From assembly GCA_947095535.1 (NCBI GenBank), contig OX352774.1, positions 70,556,416 to 70,620,415 on the forward strand: a stretch of 64,000 nt of DNA, given 5' to 3'. Below the pieces are notes generated by a model. The model worked only from the letters and a program-made list of their open reading frames with translations, was not told where the DNA came from and ran no database searches. The position numbers were made by a program, and so were the translations under genes. This DNA comes from Poecilobothrus nobilitatus. Lineage: Eukaryota > Arthropoda > Insecta > Diptera > Dolichopodidae. Below, piece after piece: positions 24,550 through 37,158 of the stretch. The stretch's first letter is position 1. Each line of letters opens with the position of its first letter.

Positions 24550-25395
24550 AGTAAATGTAAAAGTAAGTCGATACAACCGACTTATTCACACCCTGCACCT
24601 GGAAAATTTAAATTAAATTAAAAATCCATAAGTTATTTTAGTTAGGTATTTAATATAAACTAAAAACATAAACGCTTTTACAACCCTTGTACAAAGTTTC
24701 AAGTTTCTATCTTTATTAAATTGGAAGATATGTTGTACCCTTATACCAATTTGAATGGTTTTATCTTTCTTGGTTTTGGAGCTATGCTCGTTTGGTCTTT
24801 GGTTAGTTCGGAAACTTCCCAAATCCGAACCCATAGTCCAACTCATCTGAAATATATGTCTTTAATTTTAAAGGAAAGGAAACATGACAGAACACTCTTA
24901 TACCAAATGCAAAGGTTTTATCTTTATTGGTTTTGAAGATATGCTCGTTTGCTCTGGAGCTCGTTTGGAAGCTTTAAAATCCGAACTTATGTTTCAAATC
25001 TTATCAAATTTCAGAAGCATAAAGGAAAGATGGAAGAACATCCTTTTACCAAATTTAAAGGTTCTACATATATCTTTATTGATTTTGAAGATATGCTCCT
25101 TTTCTCTGGGGCTCGTTCGGAAGCTTCCAAAATCTGAACCCATGGACCGAATTTTCCCAGATGCAATCCGCGCTTAATTTCGTAATTAGTAACCTTCTAT
25201 ATAAATTTCATCAAAATAGCTTTGTTAGTTTTTGAGTTATCGTGCGAACAGATAGACTGACGGACGCAAATCGTTAAATCGACTCAGGAAGTGATACTGA
25301 TTAAGAATGCATGTTATATATATTTATATCTAACTTGCTTCGTTTTGGTGGTTACATACACCATACAAAAGTTAATAATATTATATCCTATACTT
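24550..25395. mobile_element. Diverged relative of the 1045-3206 element, with three internal repeats
   Basis: The left part has a small palindrome TAAGTCG-ATACAAC-CGACTTA. The centre has three copies of about 150-bp units (GGTTTTATCTTTATTGG, GAAGATATGCTCGTTTG, GCTCGTTTGGAAGCTT, AATCCGAACCCATG) at about 24725, 24890 and 25045. The right end has GAGTTATCGTGCGAACAGA followed by AAATCGACTCAGGAAG and GGTTACATACACCATAC, matching the right end of the first element in order. The overlapping + strand frames of 60-97 codons here are products of the repeat. Confidence 0.6.
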
Positions 25396-25410
25396 TAACA
25401 GTATATTATT

Positions 25411-25623
25411 TGTGTCCTCATTTGTTGTATGCTTAATCTTCCATGTATCCTTTGGCTGGACTCTAATTGAATCATATTATATAGAAAGATTCAGAAACAA
25501 TAAAGGGCGCAGTTTTGCATTTTTTTTTTTAGATATTTTAATAATTATTAAATATAATATAATTCAATTAGAGTTTAGCTAAAGGATACATGGGAGATTA
25601 AGCATACAATAAATGAGGACACA
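25411..25623. repeat. Inverted repeat with 73-bp arms (foldback or MITE)
   Basis: Left arm 25411-25483 and right arm 25551-25623 are reverse complements at all but about six positions, separated by a 67-bp AT-rich spacer. Shared text includes TGTGTCCTCATTT, TGTATGCTTAATCT and CCATGTATCCTTT. By my reading every mismatch is a transition. No target-site duplication was recognised. Confidence 0.85.
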
Positions 25624-27671
25624 TAATAAGACAACACGGTCCATTTAACTACCAAATAATAAATTTTCGTCAAAAAATTATTTTCATGAACATCTGGATA
25701 TCGACCTTTTTATTTAAACATGACAGGCAGTTGCTGATAACTACTGAGCTCATCAATTAGGATATTAAGACTTGACTATCCGTGAAAATGTAAACTTTTC
25801 TACTGGAGATCACGTTTCTTTTCAGTAAATCACTACCTTGTTTATGGCAGCTTTTTTAGTTGGGAACTATTATAATTTCAGATTTGACAGTAATTTATGA
25901 TTATTTAATTTATATTTGAAGACGTTTATGAATTAAAAATCGCAGTTAGTGTTCTGAATTTATTAATTTGATTGGAATGTTATTGAATCGTTTAACATCG
26001 TGAATTTTTCAAACGTTGAAGTATAAAATAGTATTAATACTACTATTATAAATTAGGTAGGTAGGTTCTTTGATTTATTCACAATAATATTTCAAAATGA
26101 AATGAACTAGAAAAAAATTTCAGTTCTAATTAAATTTTGTTTCGTTTTTAATCATTAATTTAATTTTTCTTCAAATAAAATTATATGGATTATAATATTT
26201 ATTTAAATTTTCAAAATAAATCAGTCAGTAGTATGTTCTATAGAATTATTTTCCAAATGAATAATTTCTACAAATTACTTACCTACAATTTACAATATTT
26301 TCAACCTTACACGATCTTTTATCTATAAAACAATGGAAAGTAAAGTTTATAAGTTATACTTATACCATATACATACATATATATACGAATATAAATATTT
26401 TCACAATTTCCATAAAATGTGACAAATTGTAAACTTTACTCTTGATATTAAAAAAAAAAATAAAAAAAAAAATACAAAAAAGATATACATACATATATAA
26501 AAGTACATATATAAAATAACCTTGACACCGGGAAAGAAAAACAATACAAAGTGATCCATTGTTAAGATATAAAAAAAAAACTTTCAATGTCCCCCATTAT
26601 TATACAGAGATAAAAAAAAATTTACTAAAAAAATCTGCTCATAAAATAAAAAATGTTAAAATGTTAATAATTATACATTTAATATTACATGAGGGGGTTG
26701 CGGTGGTCTAACAAGAGATATAAGAGGATACGTATTTATTACAGGTAAACAGATAATATAAAAATGCATTGGGAAATAAAAAGGAAAGAAAGCAATTTAT
26801 TCTTTCCTCGTATTGGGATGTTCTAGACTAGGATATCTTAAATAGCAAAGAGTCTATGAGAGTTTCACATTACTCTAAGGAAGAGAAGGAGAAACTGGCA
26901 TTATATTTTACAGTTATACTATATAATTGAAATAGATAAAGGGAAAAGGTAAATAAATCTAATTAATATGGGTTATGTCATATAATTGCAATTAAGATAT
27001 GGAGAAAAGCCAGGTGACAAGAAACAAGAATATGTATAAAAAAAAACTGGGAACATAAGAGAGGTTATGATAGGATTTACATTATTTTATACACGCGAGA
27101 TATGATTGAAAAAGGCATGATCAGGAGTAGTTCGAGGAAAGTCAGAGCTAAGAAAATTCATACTATTATCTTTAAGTTCAATTTTAAGGAAGTTCATACT
27201 ACTCGTTTTTTCAAATTTCTAAATTCTTTTAATTATTTTTAAAGAAAATTTATAGCTTCACATTTAATAACAATGCTGACCTTTCTGTTTTTTAACAATA
27301 TATATTTGATTTGTAAATTTTCTATTTTTTTTTTTTTTAATTTAATTTTTGAGTGAAGGTGTGTTTATTTTGTTTTTGTCTTGCCCAATCATTTACAATG
27401 ATTGAATATTGTAAAAGGTGTGTTATTACATTTTTTTATCATATTTTTTTTTTTTTAATATTTTCACTAAATGATTCATTTGTGATGTTTCTTTGGGGAT
27501 TTTAATTGAAAATAAAGAATTTATAATTATAATTATAATATTTATAATTTATTTCCAAAGAACTTTGTACATAAATTCAAAATCCCAACTTTTAATCATA
27601 ACACTTTTTTTTTTTTTTGTTGTATTTAATAATTAAAGAAATTCTGAACATATTTTTTTAAATATTTTTAG
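25624..27671. other. Upstream of the first visible Klp64D exon
   Basis: No upstream exon of the kinesin could be recognised here. Positions 26690-27160 form a purine-rich block less AT-rich than its surroundings (GGGGGTTGCGGTGG, GGAAGAGAAGGAGAAACTGG, GAAAAGCCAGGTGACAAG) of unknown nature. T-runs precede the exon's acceptor site at 27670-27671. Confidence 0.45.
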
Positions 27672-27877
27672 ATTGATTTGTATGTGGATACAGCTCGTCC
27701 TATTGTAGATAAAGTTTTAGAAGGTTATAATGGAACGATATTGGCGTATGGTCAAACCGGTACCGGTAAAACATATACAATGTCAGGAAATCCAGATTCA
27801 CCACAAACCAAAGGAATTATTCCGAATACATTTGCTCATATATTTGGGCATATAGCAAAAGCTAAAGATAATCAAAA
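27672..27877 (+). CDS. Klp64D: Klp64D exon with the P-loop
   Basis: Acceptor TTTTTAG ends at 27671; donor GTAAGT starts at 27878. It encodes [18 protein letters not shown] and the ATP-binding GQTGTGKT. It enters in phase 0 and ends two bases into a lysine codon. Confidence 0.93.
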
Positions 27878-29887
27878 GTAAGTTTATCTTTTTAATAAAT
27901 AAAGCACCTAAATATACTTAAAATACTTAAAAACTTTTCTTTTTAGATTTTTGGTTAGAGTTAGCTATATGGAAATATATAACGAAGAAGTTCGTGATTT
28001 ACTTGCCAAAGATCATAATAAAAATTTAGAAGTTAAAGAAAGAGCTGATATTGGTGTATTTGTAAAAGATTTAAGTGGTTATGTTGTTCATAATGCTGAT
28101 GATTTAGATAATATTATGAAATTGGGTAATAAAAATCGTGTTGTTGGTGCTACAAAAATGAATGTTGAATCATCAAGATCACATGCAATATTTTCAATAA
28201 CTGTGGAATCAAGTGAAATAGATGAAAATGATGAACAACATGTTAAAATGGGTAAATTACAATTAGTTGATTTAGCTGGTTCAGAACGTCAAAGTAAAAC
28301 TCAAGCTACTGGTATTCGTTTAAAAGAAGCAACAAAAATTAATTTATCATTATCAGTACTTGGTAATGTAATAAGTGCATTAGTTGATGGAAAAAGTACT
28401 CATATACCATATCGTAATTCAAAATTAACTAGATTATTACAAGATTCATTGGGTGGTAATTCAAAAACTGTTATGGTAAAATATTTTCTATATAAAAGTT
28501 TTAAACAATTTTATTTAAATTTAATTATAACTTTCGTTGTTTTTTTTTTTGGGGTTTTTAGTGTGCTACTGTAAGTCCTGCTGATACAAATTATGTTGAA
28601 ACAATTTCAACCCTCCGATATGCAAGCCGTGCTAAAAGTATTCAAAATCGAACTCATATTAATGAAGAACCTAAAGATGCTTTATTACGTCACTTTCAAG
28701 AAGAAATTGCAGCACTTAAAAAACAATTGGAAGATGGTTTATATGATCCTGGATCTGGTGAAGAATTAGATGATGCTGAAAATTATGATGATATTGAAAT
28801 TGATGATGAAGAAAATGAAGATGATGAGAAGAAAGATAAACGAAAGAAAAATGATAATAAAAATGAAAAGGCTGATGCTGAAAAGGAATTATTAGAAAAG
28901 AAAGCTTTAGAAAATGAACAAGAATTAAATAAAACGAAGTATATGATTTTAAACTTAATTTTCAATTATAGTAATTATTTTAAATTTCTTTTTTATATTT
29001 TAAGATCCGAACAAGAGCAACTACGACAAAAATTAAAATCATTGGAAACGAAAATTTTAGTTGGTGGTGAAAATTTATTAGAAAAAGCCCAAGCACAAGA
29101 AATGTTATTAGAACATTCAGTTGCTGAATTAAAAATGCGTGAAAAAACTGAAGAAATGTTAAAGGAAACGTTACAAAAGAAAGAGGTTTATTTCTAATAA
29201 TTTTTTTTTTTAATTAAATAAAAAATTACATAATTGATTATGCTTTTAGACTGAACGAATTGATATTGAAGAACGTTATTCAACATTACAAGAAGAAAAC
29301 ATTGGTAAAACGAAAAAATTACAAAGAGTTATGCAAATGTTAATGGCAGCTAAAGAAGAATTATCTGATCAACAACAAGAACACCAACGTGAAAAGGAAG
29401 CTATTTATGATAGCATTAGAAGTTTATCAAGAGAATTAGCATTATGTGAATTAGTTTTAAATTCTTACATTCCAAAAGAATATCAGGTTTGTTAAATAAA
29501 TATTTTTATTTTTGTTAATTAATTAAAAAATTTAATTTTTTAGTCAATGATTGAGCAACATACCCATTGGAATGAAGATATTGGTGAATGGCAATTAAAA
29601 TGTGTTGCATATACTGGTAATAATATGCGAAAACATGTTCCTGAAAAGAAAATTAGCGCAAAAGAAGTATGTTTAAAAATCTGTTTTTTGTATATTTATA
29701 AAATTATTTTGTTTAAAAATTTTTTTTTTTTTTGTTTTAGTCTGAATTTATTGATTTATCGCACGTTTACCTCAGTTATAACACAGAAAGTGTATCAAAT
29801 TCAGTTACTCAAACCCGAAGTAAATCAGCAGTAAGACCTCGTACATCTGGTGTACCGCGTCCTACAACATTAGTAAAAAAATATTAA
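27672..29887 (+). CDS. Klp64D: Kinesin-2 motor subunit KIF3A / Klp64D, N-terminus missing
   Basis: Seven joined exons (27672-27877, 27947-28475, 28562-28938, 29005-29185, 29250-29486, 29544-29666, 29741-29887) give 599 residues plus stop, with consistent phases and GT/AG edges; introns are 57-86 bp. Numbered from the first visible residue: P-loop GQTGTGKT (27-34), switch I NVESSRSH (141-148), switch II VDLAGSE (176-182), microtubule-binding [10 protein letters not shown] (224-233), neck with [16 protein letters not shown], an acidic then lysine-rich hinge, coiled coil with [13 protein letters not shown], and a tail with [20 protein letters not shown]. The acidic hinge and this tail identify KIF3A rather than KIF3B. 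The protein pairs with KIF3B and KAP in heterotrimeric kinesin-2, a plus-end motor for axonal and ciliary transport. The family is about 680 residues long, so roughly 78 N-terminal residues (strand beta-1 and the RCRP region) are not here. No upstream + strand open frame of adequate length encodes them, so they are split over small exons or lie off the window. Confidence 0.95.
27947..28475 (+). CDS. Klp64D: Klp64D exon with switch I and switch II
   Basis: Acceptor TTTTTAG ends at 27946; donor GTAAAA starts at 28476. It encodes [15 protein letters not shown] through [14 protein letters not shown], covering most of the motor core. It leaves in phase 0. Confidence 0.95.
28562..28938 (+). CDS. 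Klp64D: Klp64D exon with motor end, neck and acidic hinge
   Basis: Starts with [20 protein letters not shown]; the neck linker and [15 protein letters not shown] follow, then the acidic [13 protein letters not shown] and basic KKDKRKK stretches typical of KIF3A. The donor GTATAT at 28939 splits a lysine codon. Confidence 0.92.
29005..29185 (+). CDS. Klp64D: Klp64D stalk exon
   Basis: Coiled-coil exon with [20 protein letters not shown], a KIF3A stalk signature. Acceptor TTTTAAG ends at 29004; donor GTTTAT starts at 29186, phase 0. Confidence 0.9.
29250..29486 (+). CDS. Klp64D: Klp64D stalk exon
   Basis: Coiled coil from [16 protein letters not shown] to [10 protein letters not shown]; 79 codons in phase 0 at both ends, donor GTTTGT. 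Confidence 0.9.
29544..29666 (+). CDS. Klp64D: Klp64D tail exon
   Basis: Encodes [19 protein letters not shown] and [16 protein letters not shown], the globular tail block conserved in KIF3A. Donor GTATGT at 29667. Confidence 0.93.
29741..29887 (+). CDS. Klp64D: Klp64D last exon
   Basis: Starts [17 protein letters not shown] and ends in a Ser/Arg/Pro-rich tail TTLVKKY followed by TAA (29885-29887). A T-run and TTTTAG give a strong acceptor. Confidence 0.9.
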   Translation, partial: SEFIDLSHVYLSYNTESVSNSVTQTRSKSAVRPRTSGVPRPTTLVKKY

Positions 29888-30027
29888 AAATTTATTAAAA
29901 TATTAAATATTAAAAAAAAAAAAAAAATTAAAGTAATGCAATTGATTTGTATTGACTTACAAACCTTTTATGCTATGATCTAGTCCAAAAACTCAATTTA
30001 AAAATCAAAATTGAAAAAAAAAAATTA

Positions 30028-30033
30028 AATAAA
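30028..30033 (+). promoter_or_regulatory. Candidate polyadenylation signal of Klp64D
   Basis: AATAAA about 140 nt after the stop; another lies at 30248-30253. In DNA this AT-rich such hexamers arise by chance, so the choice is uncertain. Confidence 0.25.
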
Positions 30034-33000
30034 ACATTATTATGACATTTAATGATAAATGACAATTTTTTAGAGCAGCTTTTTAAATGATATTTTTATT
30101 TAAAACAAATTTTTTATTTTAATTTTAGTTTTTATTCTAAATTTTTCAATTTTTTTTTTTTTTTTTTTTTGTCTTGTGTATCCGTCGATTATATATTGTA
30201 GAATTTTATTTAAATTTTTTTTTAATGTTTTGTTAATGTTTAAAGTAAATAAAAATTAATTTTTATCTTTCTGTACTTTTTGTGTACTAAAAGATTTTTA
30301 GTAATTTTTTTTTTTATTATTAATTTAAAATTGTAATAGAAAATATTTGTTTTAATTATTGTAACTAAAGAAAAAAAAAAATTCAATGTTTTATTTTTTT
30401 GCACAAATTTTATTTGTTATCTTATTTATATTTTTTATTTTTTTGTTCAAAGTTTTTTACATAAATGTATAGCTATAGCTATATTAAAAAAAAAAAAAAT
30501 AAATAAAATATAAAAAAAATATATATATATATATAATATATATTACAAAAAAGAATAATTGTTTTTGGTTTATAAAAAAATTGTTTGGTAAAAGATTGAA
30601 TTTTTTAGTATAATTCAAAAAACTTACAGTATATGCGTACATCTTACTTTTTCGAACAGAATCATTCTAAAAATATAAACTTTCTTTTTATTTCTGGTTT
30701 CTTTTGATTAATTAAAAGTCAGCATTTTGGAAATATGATAATACAATTATATTTTGTAAGATTTTTGACTCACAAATATATGTAAAAAAAAGAATTCCAA
30801 TTATATAATCAATATTAAACCATAATTTAGCCTCTACTTGAATTACTTATTGGAACAATAGGATGCTATTCTAGTACTCTTACTTTGGTAATATACTGTT
30901 AATCAATAGGTTAATAGGTTAATTCTTATAACTATATAAGCCCTGTTTAAAGATTAATTATAAATGGTTTAAAAAATGATAACTTAACATAATGCATAAT
31001 AACAAAATTAAAACAAATTCCTATTCAGAATACATAAAGAAATTTATGTATTTGTTTTCATAATTTTTGGATATGATTTACCCTAATTTTAATTTTGCAT
31101 TAGTAATTCAACAGCAATTTCAATTACATATAATTTTGTAATGTGACTAAAAATAAACTAAAAATAAATCCTGATTTTTTTGTAACTTCTTTGTATTAAA
31201 ATTACGTACACAAAAACATGTAATATACATTTTTCCTAAAATTAAATTCAGGTCAAATCTAATTTTAAAATTTAGAACCGAATATTTTTTTTTTTTTGCT
31301 TTTTCTAAAGGCATGTGCAAATATAAAAGGACATTGATCCCAAATTTCTAATTGGTTTAAACATTATTGGGTTTTTTTTTTGTTAGTTCCAGCTTGGCAT
31401 CTTATTAGAATGAAATTGTTATTTTATGATTTTTTCTAAGTAAATTTAGGCTTATATAATAATGTATGTGTTGATCGTTGAACAAAGTTTGAGATTTCTT
31501 TAAATTTTATTCGCCTGCATCTTATAAGAAATTTTGAATAAATGTATATAGTAAAATACTATATGAGGATTTTAATTATTTATTTTATTTTTATGAGATT
31601 TGATACATTAGAGTTTTTATTTATTTTATACATTAGCGTTTTTTATAGAATATTGCCTTTAATATGTTTTTTCAATATGATACAAGATATTTAGATTATT
31701 TTGTTTAGATGGCTATATTCTCCCTTATTTTTAATGAATCGAGTTATAAAGGTAATGTGATCCCATAGTTATTGCAATTACAATATTGTTCTGTTATTTT
31801 CTGTTCTTAAAAAATGCAGTTATTAAGGCAGTTTACTGACTTTGTTTAAAGTAAGTTGAGATTTTTGAATCTCTAGTATATAACCACGCTACTATTCAGA
31901 ATAACGTTGCAGAAATACTAATTAGACATCTATTAGAAAATAAGAATAAGTGCTATATGATAGATTCTTAGTTTTATTAAAAAGATAAACCATCTTTTAA
32001 TTTGGGAAACTAATAATATTGATTTTTTTTCAGTAATTAATAACTTTTTGTTAAATTTAATAATTCTTTATTCAATATATTATATGCACTATTTTTTTGA
32101 AATTTTGAAAAAAAACCCTGTTAGAATTAGCTTTTAACGTCCTGTGATTGACATTATAATTTATGTTGAGTTCATCATAATTTTTTTTTACGTAGATGAG
32201 TGCCTTAAACCATTATTACCACTATTTCTATAATAATACAGCTATTGAGCTATGGTTTATTCTACTAATATGATCTACAATGTTATTTAATTCAATACTC
32301 GTATAGTAATTCTGTACAATTAAACCTAATAAGAGACATTGAATACATATAAAAAAAAATATTCCTTTTTTTTTTATAATTTTCTACAATTAAAGTTTTC
32401 CTATCTTAAATTTATACATTTTAAAACTACATAGCAACAAATTTAATTTTATTTTATTTGTAAAATAATAATTTTAAATTTAAAATTTTTTTAAATTATC
32501 ATCATTCCATTTTTGGGTTAAAATTTTGAAGAAAAATTTAAACAATAAAATAACGAAACAATCTATAAAAAAAAGCAACTAATACACATACAAAGTATCA
32601 TCATTAAAATCATTTTCATCATTAACATTATCAAAAAAATTAAAGGACAAACGGATGAACGACACACGACAAAACAAATGTTTCGTGCAGCAACGCAATA
32701 TACATATCTACATACATATATATGTATATTTCTTTTTTGGCGACTCAACGTCTACCAAAAATTAAAGCAACAACAAAAAAAAAAACGAAAAAGATAAAAT
32801 TCAAAAAATAAAAGTAATAATCTACGCAACAACACCCTTACTCTCGTCTATTGAACTTATATTCGCAGGGCATTATCATTTAAGAACAAGAAAAAAAGGA
32901 CAACAACAACAAATATAAAAATTAAGGCAAAAATCGTAGGGCAAAAAAAAAAAACACGCACTAAAAACAAAGTCAAAAAAAAAAAAGAAACCTTGTCGTA

Positions 33001-34824
33001 AGTACGTAAATAAAGTAATTTTCCGTTCACATTAATACATTCATACATAAATACATGTATGGAAAAATGAAAAAAAAAATGTGAGATACAAACAAAAACA
33101 AATTCTCAATAACCCAAATTTATTAAAACAGCTTCATCATTCTTTTAAAAAAAGAAAAGAAAAAAAAAAAAATTAGAAAATGCCGATTTTTCTCCTTTTC
33201 CATTCACACTCTCTATATAAAAACCTACGCATACACATGCACAAATTAAATTTCCATCAATTTTTTTTTTGTTTTGGTACAAATTCACATACACATAGTC
33301 ATAAATAATTTGTATATATTAAATGATGATGATTAAAACAATCAAATACAATATTATTATTGTAGTTCAAAAGAAAAGATGCTCGCCACCTTGTCTGTTC
33401 TGTCCTTTATGGTACAAATGTATGTACGATAAATTTTTACTAGAATCGATAATGCATTCTGTGTTAACGTTAACTGATATGTAAAAGTTGAGTTTAAGTT
33501 GAGTTTATTTAAGAAATTCAATTTTTAAAAAATAAGTTATGGAAAAATTACTGAATTTATTCCATTTTCAGTCTAATGGGAAAAGAACCGGGCCTATATT
33601 AATGCATAATCTATTTAATGCATAATTGATAGATCTTCCGTTATTTCGAAAATATCTAGTAATATCAATATGTAGTAGTATCAGATTTTTACTATTGGAA
33701 GAATTTGAAGAATAAGAAAAAATTTAAGACCGACCACCATTATCTGTTCATTAATTTAAAATAATTATTTCATATTTGTAAGCTATTGCAAATGTTTAAG
33801 ACACATGTAAACTGGTAGGTTAAGTTAAGTTTTATTACAATGTATAGAATTATAGAAAACTATGCTATCCAACTGAACAAAATTAACAAATATGCAGAAC
33901 TTTTCTATTTAAAAATACAATTAACAAAACAAAAACGAAAAATTTTTTATTTAGCATTTTATAAGAATTTCTAGTTATATTTCAAATGTAGAATATTTGT
34001 GATTTTTTTCAAAAACTAACTAAAGTACAATTACCTCAATCACCTCATGAATTTATATTAGAATTATTTCGATCTTTAAATTAAGTTAAGTACAATACTT
34101 GTCCTTTCAATTTTGGAACACATTACAGAAAAAGTAAAAATGTACTATTAATATACCTATTGTAAATTTGTACCTCACTATTCTGGATTTGGAGTCCATC
34201 TACTCAAACCAAACATTAATTATACCTTACTGTATAAAAATATTCACCCCATACAGCTTTAGAGAGAGATAGATTTAATTTTTTGATGATAGATTATAAG
34301 TTTAGAGGTTTAAACTCTCTTTCCTTTTGAATTAAGAAAGGACAATCAAAATCGTGTAGAATTTTTTAAGAATTTATAACATCTTTTAGTTAATCAAAAA
34401 ATTAAAATCTAAAATCTGATCAATGACGTAAGAATCTAAAGTAATTCATCTTTCTTTAGAAAGGACTATGGTTTAAACCTCAATCAAGTCATATTCAATT
34501 AAATAAAACTATGTACCTAAAATGTATAAAAAAATAAAAAATAGTAGTTGCTCCATATGTCCGGCAGACAAGGATCTATAAAACGTATTAAATTGTAGTG
34601 ATACTAACTAGATCGACACAAAATAAATAAATACGATCTGTAATATTATCTTAATGTATTTTAAGATCTCTTCAAACAGTATTATACAATAAATTACAAT
34701 GAACAAATAAAGTATTGATTGAATTAATTTTTTTTTTATGTAATTTGGTATCTTCCTTAAATAAACTGTTAAGCTTAACTTTAAGCTTCTAAATAAAAAA
34801 AAGAAAAAAAAAGAATTAAGTACC

Positions 34825-34856
34825 TACATACATACATACATGTATGTATGTATGTA
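34825..34856. repeat. Perfect 32-bp palindrome of TACA/TGTA units
   Basis: (TACA)4 followed directly by (TGTA)4, a perfect palindrome with 16-bp arms and no spacer. Confidence 0.9.
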
Positions 34857-37158
34857 CATCATATTTGATATTAATCAAATCATTTTATATGCTCAAACCA
34901 TATTTAATACATGGAAACATCCATAAAATATACTCTTATATATAGAATTGAAATGTATAAAATAAAAAAAAAAAATTTAAAACTAGATGAAAGTGAATAA
35001 AAATTATCAACTCTCAAAATAAAATAAAGTAAAATAAAATAATTATAACAATGGTACTTTAACTATATTTATATCGCCTTGTTTTATTTGTGTTTTTTGG
35101 TAAAAATAATGATACCCTAGCTGAAAAAAAATCTTCTTATGATTTTAAAAATATATGTATGTGTTTATGTTATAGATACTTATATAAATATATAATGTGA
35201 GATAGGTACAACATTTATACAAATACACAAAAAAACAAAAAAAAAAAATTGTAGTTTAAAAATCGTTTGTATGCATTTACAGGATTCTTTTTTTTTTTTT
35301 TTTTTTTTTTATTTAAATAAAAATTTATTTTAACGAAATTAATAGCATTTGAAATTATGTTCATTTAAGAATTATTTTTATTCTTTTGTAAATATTAAAT
35401 GAATAAAAAAAAAAGAAAATTTAATATTCGTTTTTCTCTCATTTTTTTTTTTTTTATATTATTAGTCCTTGAGGTTGAAACAAGAACAACAAAAACCAAA
35501 AAAAAAAAAGGAAAATTTAAAACCAAACCAAAAAATTAATAAATAAATAGAATTTTTTTATAAAAAAAAAACTATGTATGTATGGATATGTAGGTATATG
35601 AATTCAAAATTTACGTTTTTTGTATACCTAATATGTAGAAAATACATAATATGTATATATGAATAATATATACCTACATACAAATATATTTATAAAAGAG
35701 ATTAAATAAAAAGGATGCTAATAATATTCAATTTTTCATATTATTATATTTAATATGAAATCTAAATGTGAATAGGTACATATAAATATTCTTATATACA
35801 TATGTAACATCTATATATGTACCTACGTTAAAATAAAATTTAAAATTGAGAAAATGAAAAGGGGGTGAACGAATGCAAACAAAAATGTACCCAAATTCTT
35901 ATAAGAACTGTATATATACTCGTGCATATGTATATGTAAACCTACAATTAAACATATATACTTGTAATTATATAAATATATGTGTACATATTTATACATT
36001 GAAATTATTTATGTACATATGTACATCCATACCTAATTCTATTTGAAAAATTCTTTTTTTTTATTATATTTAATTCGTCTTTTTAGATTCCATGTTATTT
36101 CATCCAAAAAAAAAAAAAAAAAAAAACATCACCAAATATTATCATTCATCATCATCACTATTCTTCTGTTCATCCATTCTCTACGTACCTACATATGCAT
36201 GTATGTATGTATGTACATATGTATATGGATTGCGCATGCCATTAAATTAATCATCATCATTATCATTCAAAAAAGAAGATGAACATCAGGCCACGGAATA
36301 TAACCAACATCCAGAATTAACATCAAAGTTGCAAAAAAAAAAAAAAAACAAGAAACAAAAACAAATATATACTATTTACAGTTTACACTACCATTACCGT
36401 TAGATTTAATAAAATTATACATAGGTACATATTTAAATAAATAAACATTCACACATACGTGTACATATTTAGATTTATACAAACGGATCATAAAATTAAA
36501 CACAAAAAAAAAGCATATGAAATGAACATTTCCAGGTGCCAATCACTAGTGTAAATTTATAATAATAAAAAAATATGTTCATATTATAATGTGACTACAA
36601 TTTTACATACATAATATATTAGGTACTACATATGGATATGTATGTAGGTATATTTATTTGTTTGTTTTAAATCAACTGGCAACTGGTATATAAAGTATGT
36701 ATACAATACGTACATATTATAGATTTTTAATATAATGTAACATTAGAAAAAAAGAAAAACAAAAAAAATATTCGAATAGATTTAAAAAAAAAAAAAAATA
36801 ATAAAAAAAAATTTATAAAATAATTCTAATACACATGTATGCATACAAAAACAACGAAAAATAAGAAAATTCAAACAATTATAATAATATTTTTATTTTA
36901 TTTTTTGTATCCTGTTAATATTAAAAAATTATATATGAATATCCTTACATATATCTGTATTCTGTATTACAACACAACAACACAAACTACAAAGCAACAA
37001 AAAAAGTGAAAATGTTTACATGATGCGAAATGCGAATCCATACGTAATATTAATATTTTTCCTTTTTTTTTTGTTTTTTTTTTTTGTTTAATTTGACAAA
37101 AAAAAATTCTGTTTTAATTTTCTGTATTTTATTAAATGAAACAAAAACTAAATTTCAG

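Larger units (their letters stand above)
29888..37158. other. Gene-poor simple-sequence DNA downstream of Klp64D
   Basis: Poly-A/T runs and ATAC/GTAT microsatellites dominate. Less AT-rich islands occur at 32640-32700, 33375-33425 (TGCTCGCCACCTTGTCTGTT) and 36281-36335 (CATCAGGCCACGGAATATAA), but none has a recognisable protein or RNA. Frames of 60-80 codons are Lys/Phe/Ile simple sequence. Confidence 0.5.

Noticed and set aside
27672..29887. Kinesin-2 partner KIF3B/Klp68D instead of KIF3A
   Set aside because: The [13 protein letters not shown] stalk and [20 protein letters not shown] tail are KIF3A features.
33375..33450. Cysteine-rich small exon around TGCTCGCCACCTTGTCTGTT
   Set aside because: All three frames are briefly open, the acceptor is weak and no donor fits; no family recognised.
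35260..35280. Partial match (AAAATCGTTTG) to miR-287, which neighbours mir-124 in Drosophila
   Set aside because: Only 11 nt match, the seed does not, and no hairpin partner arm is visible.
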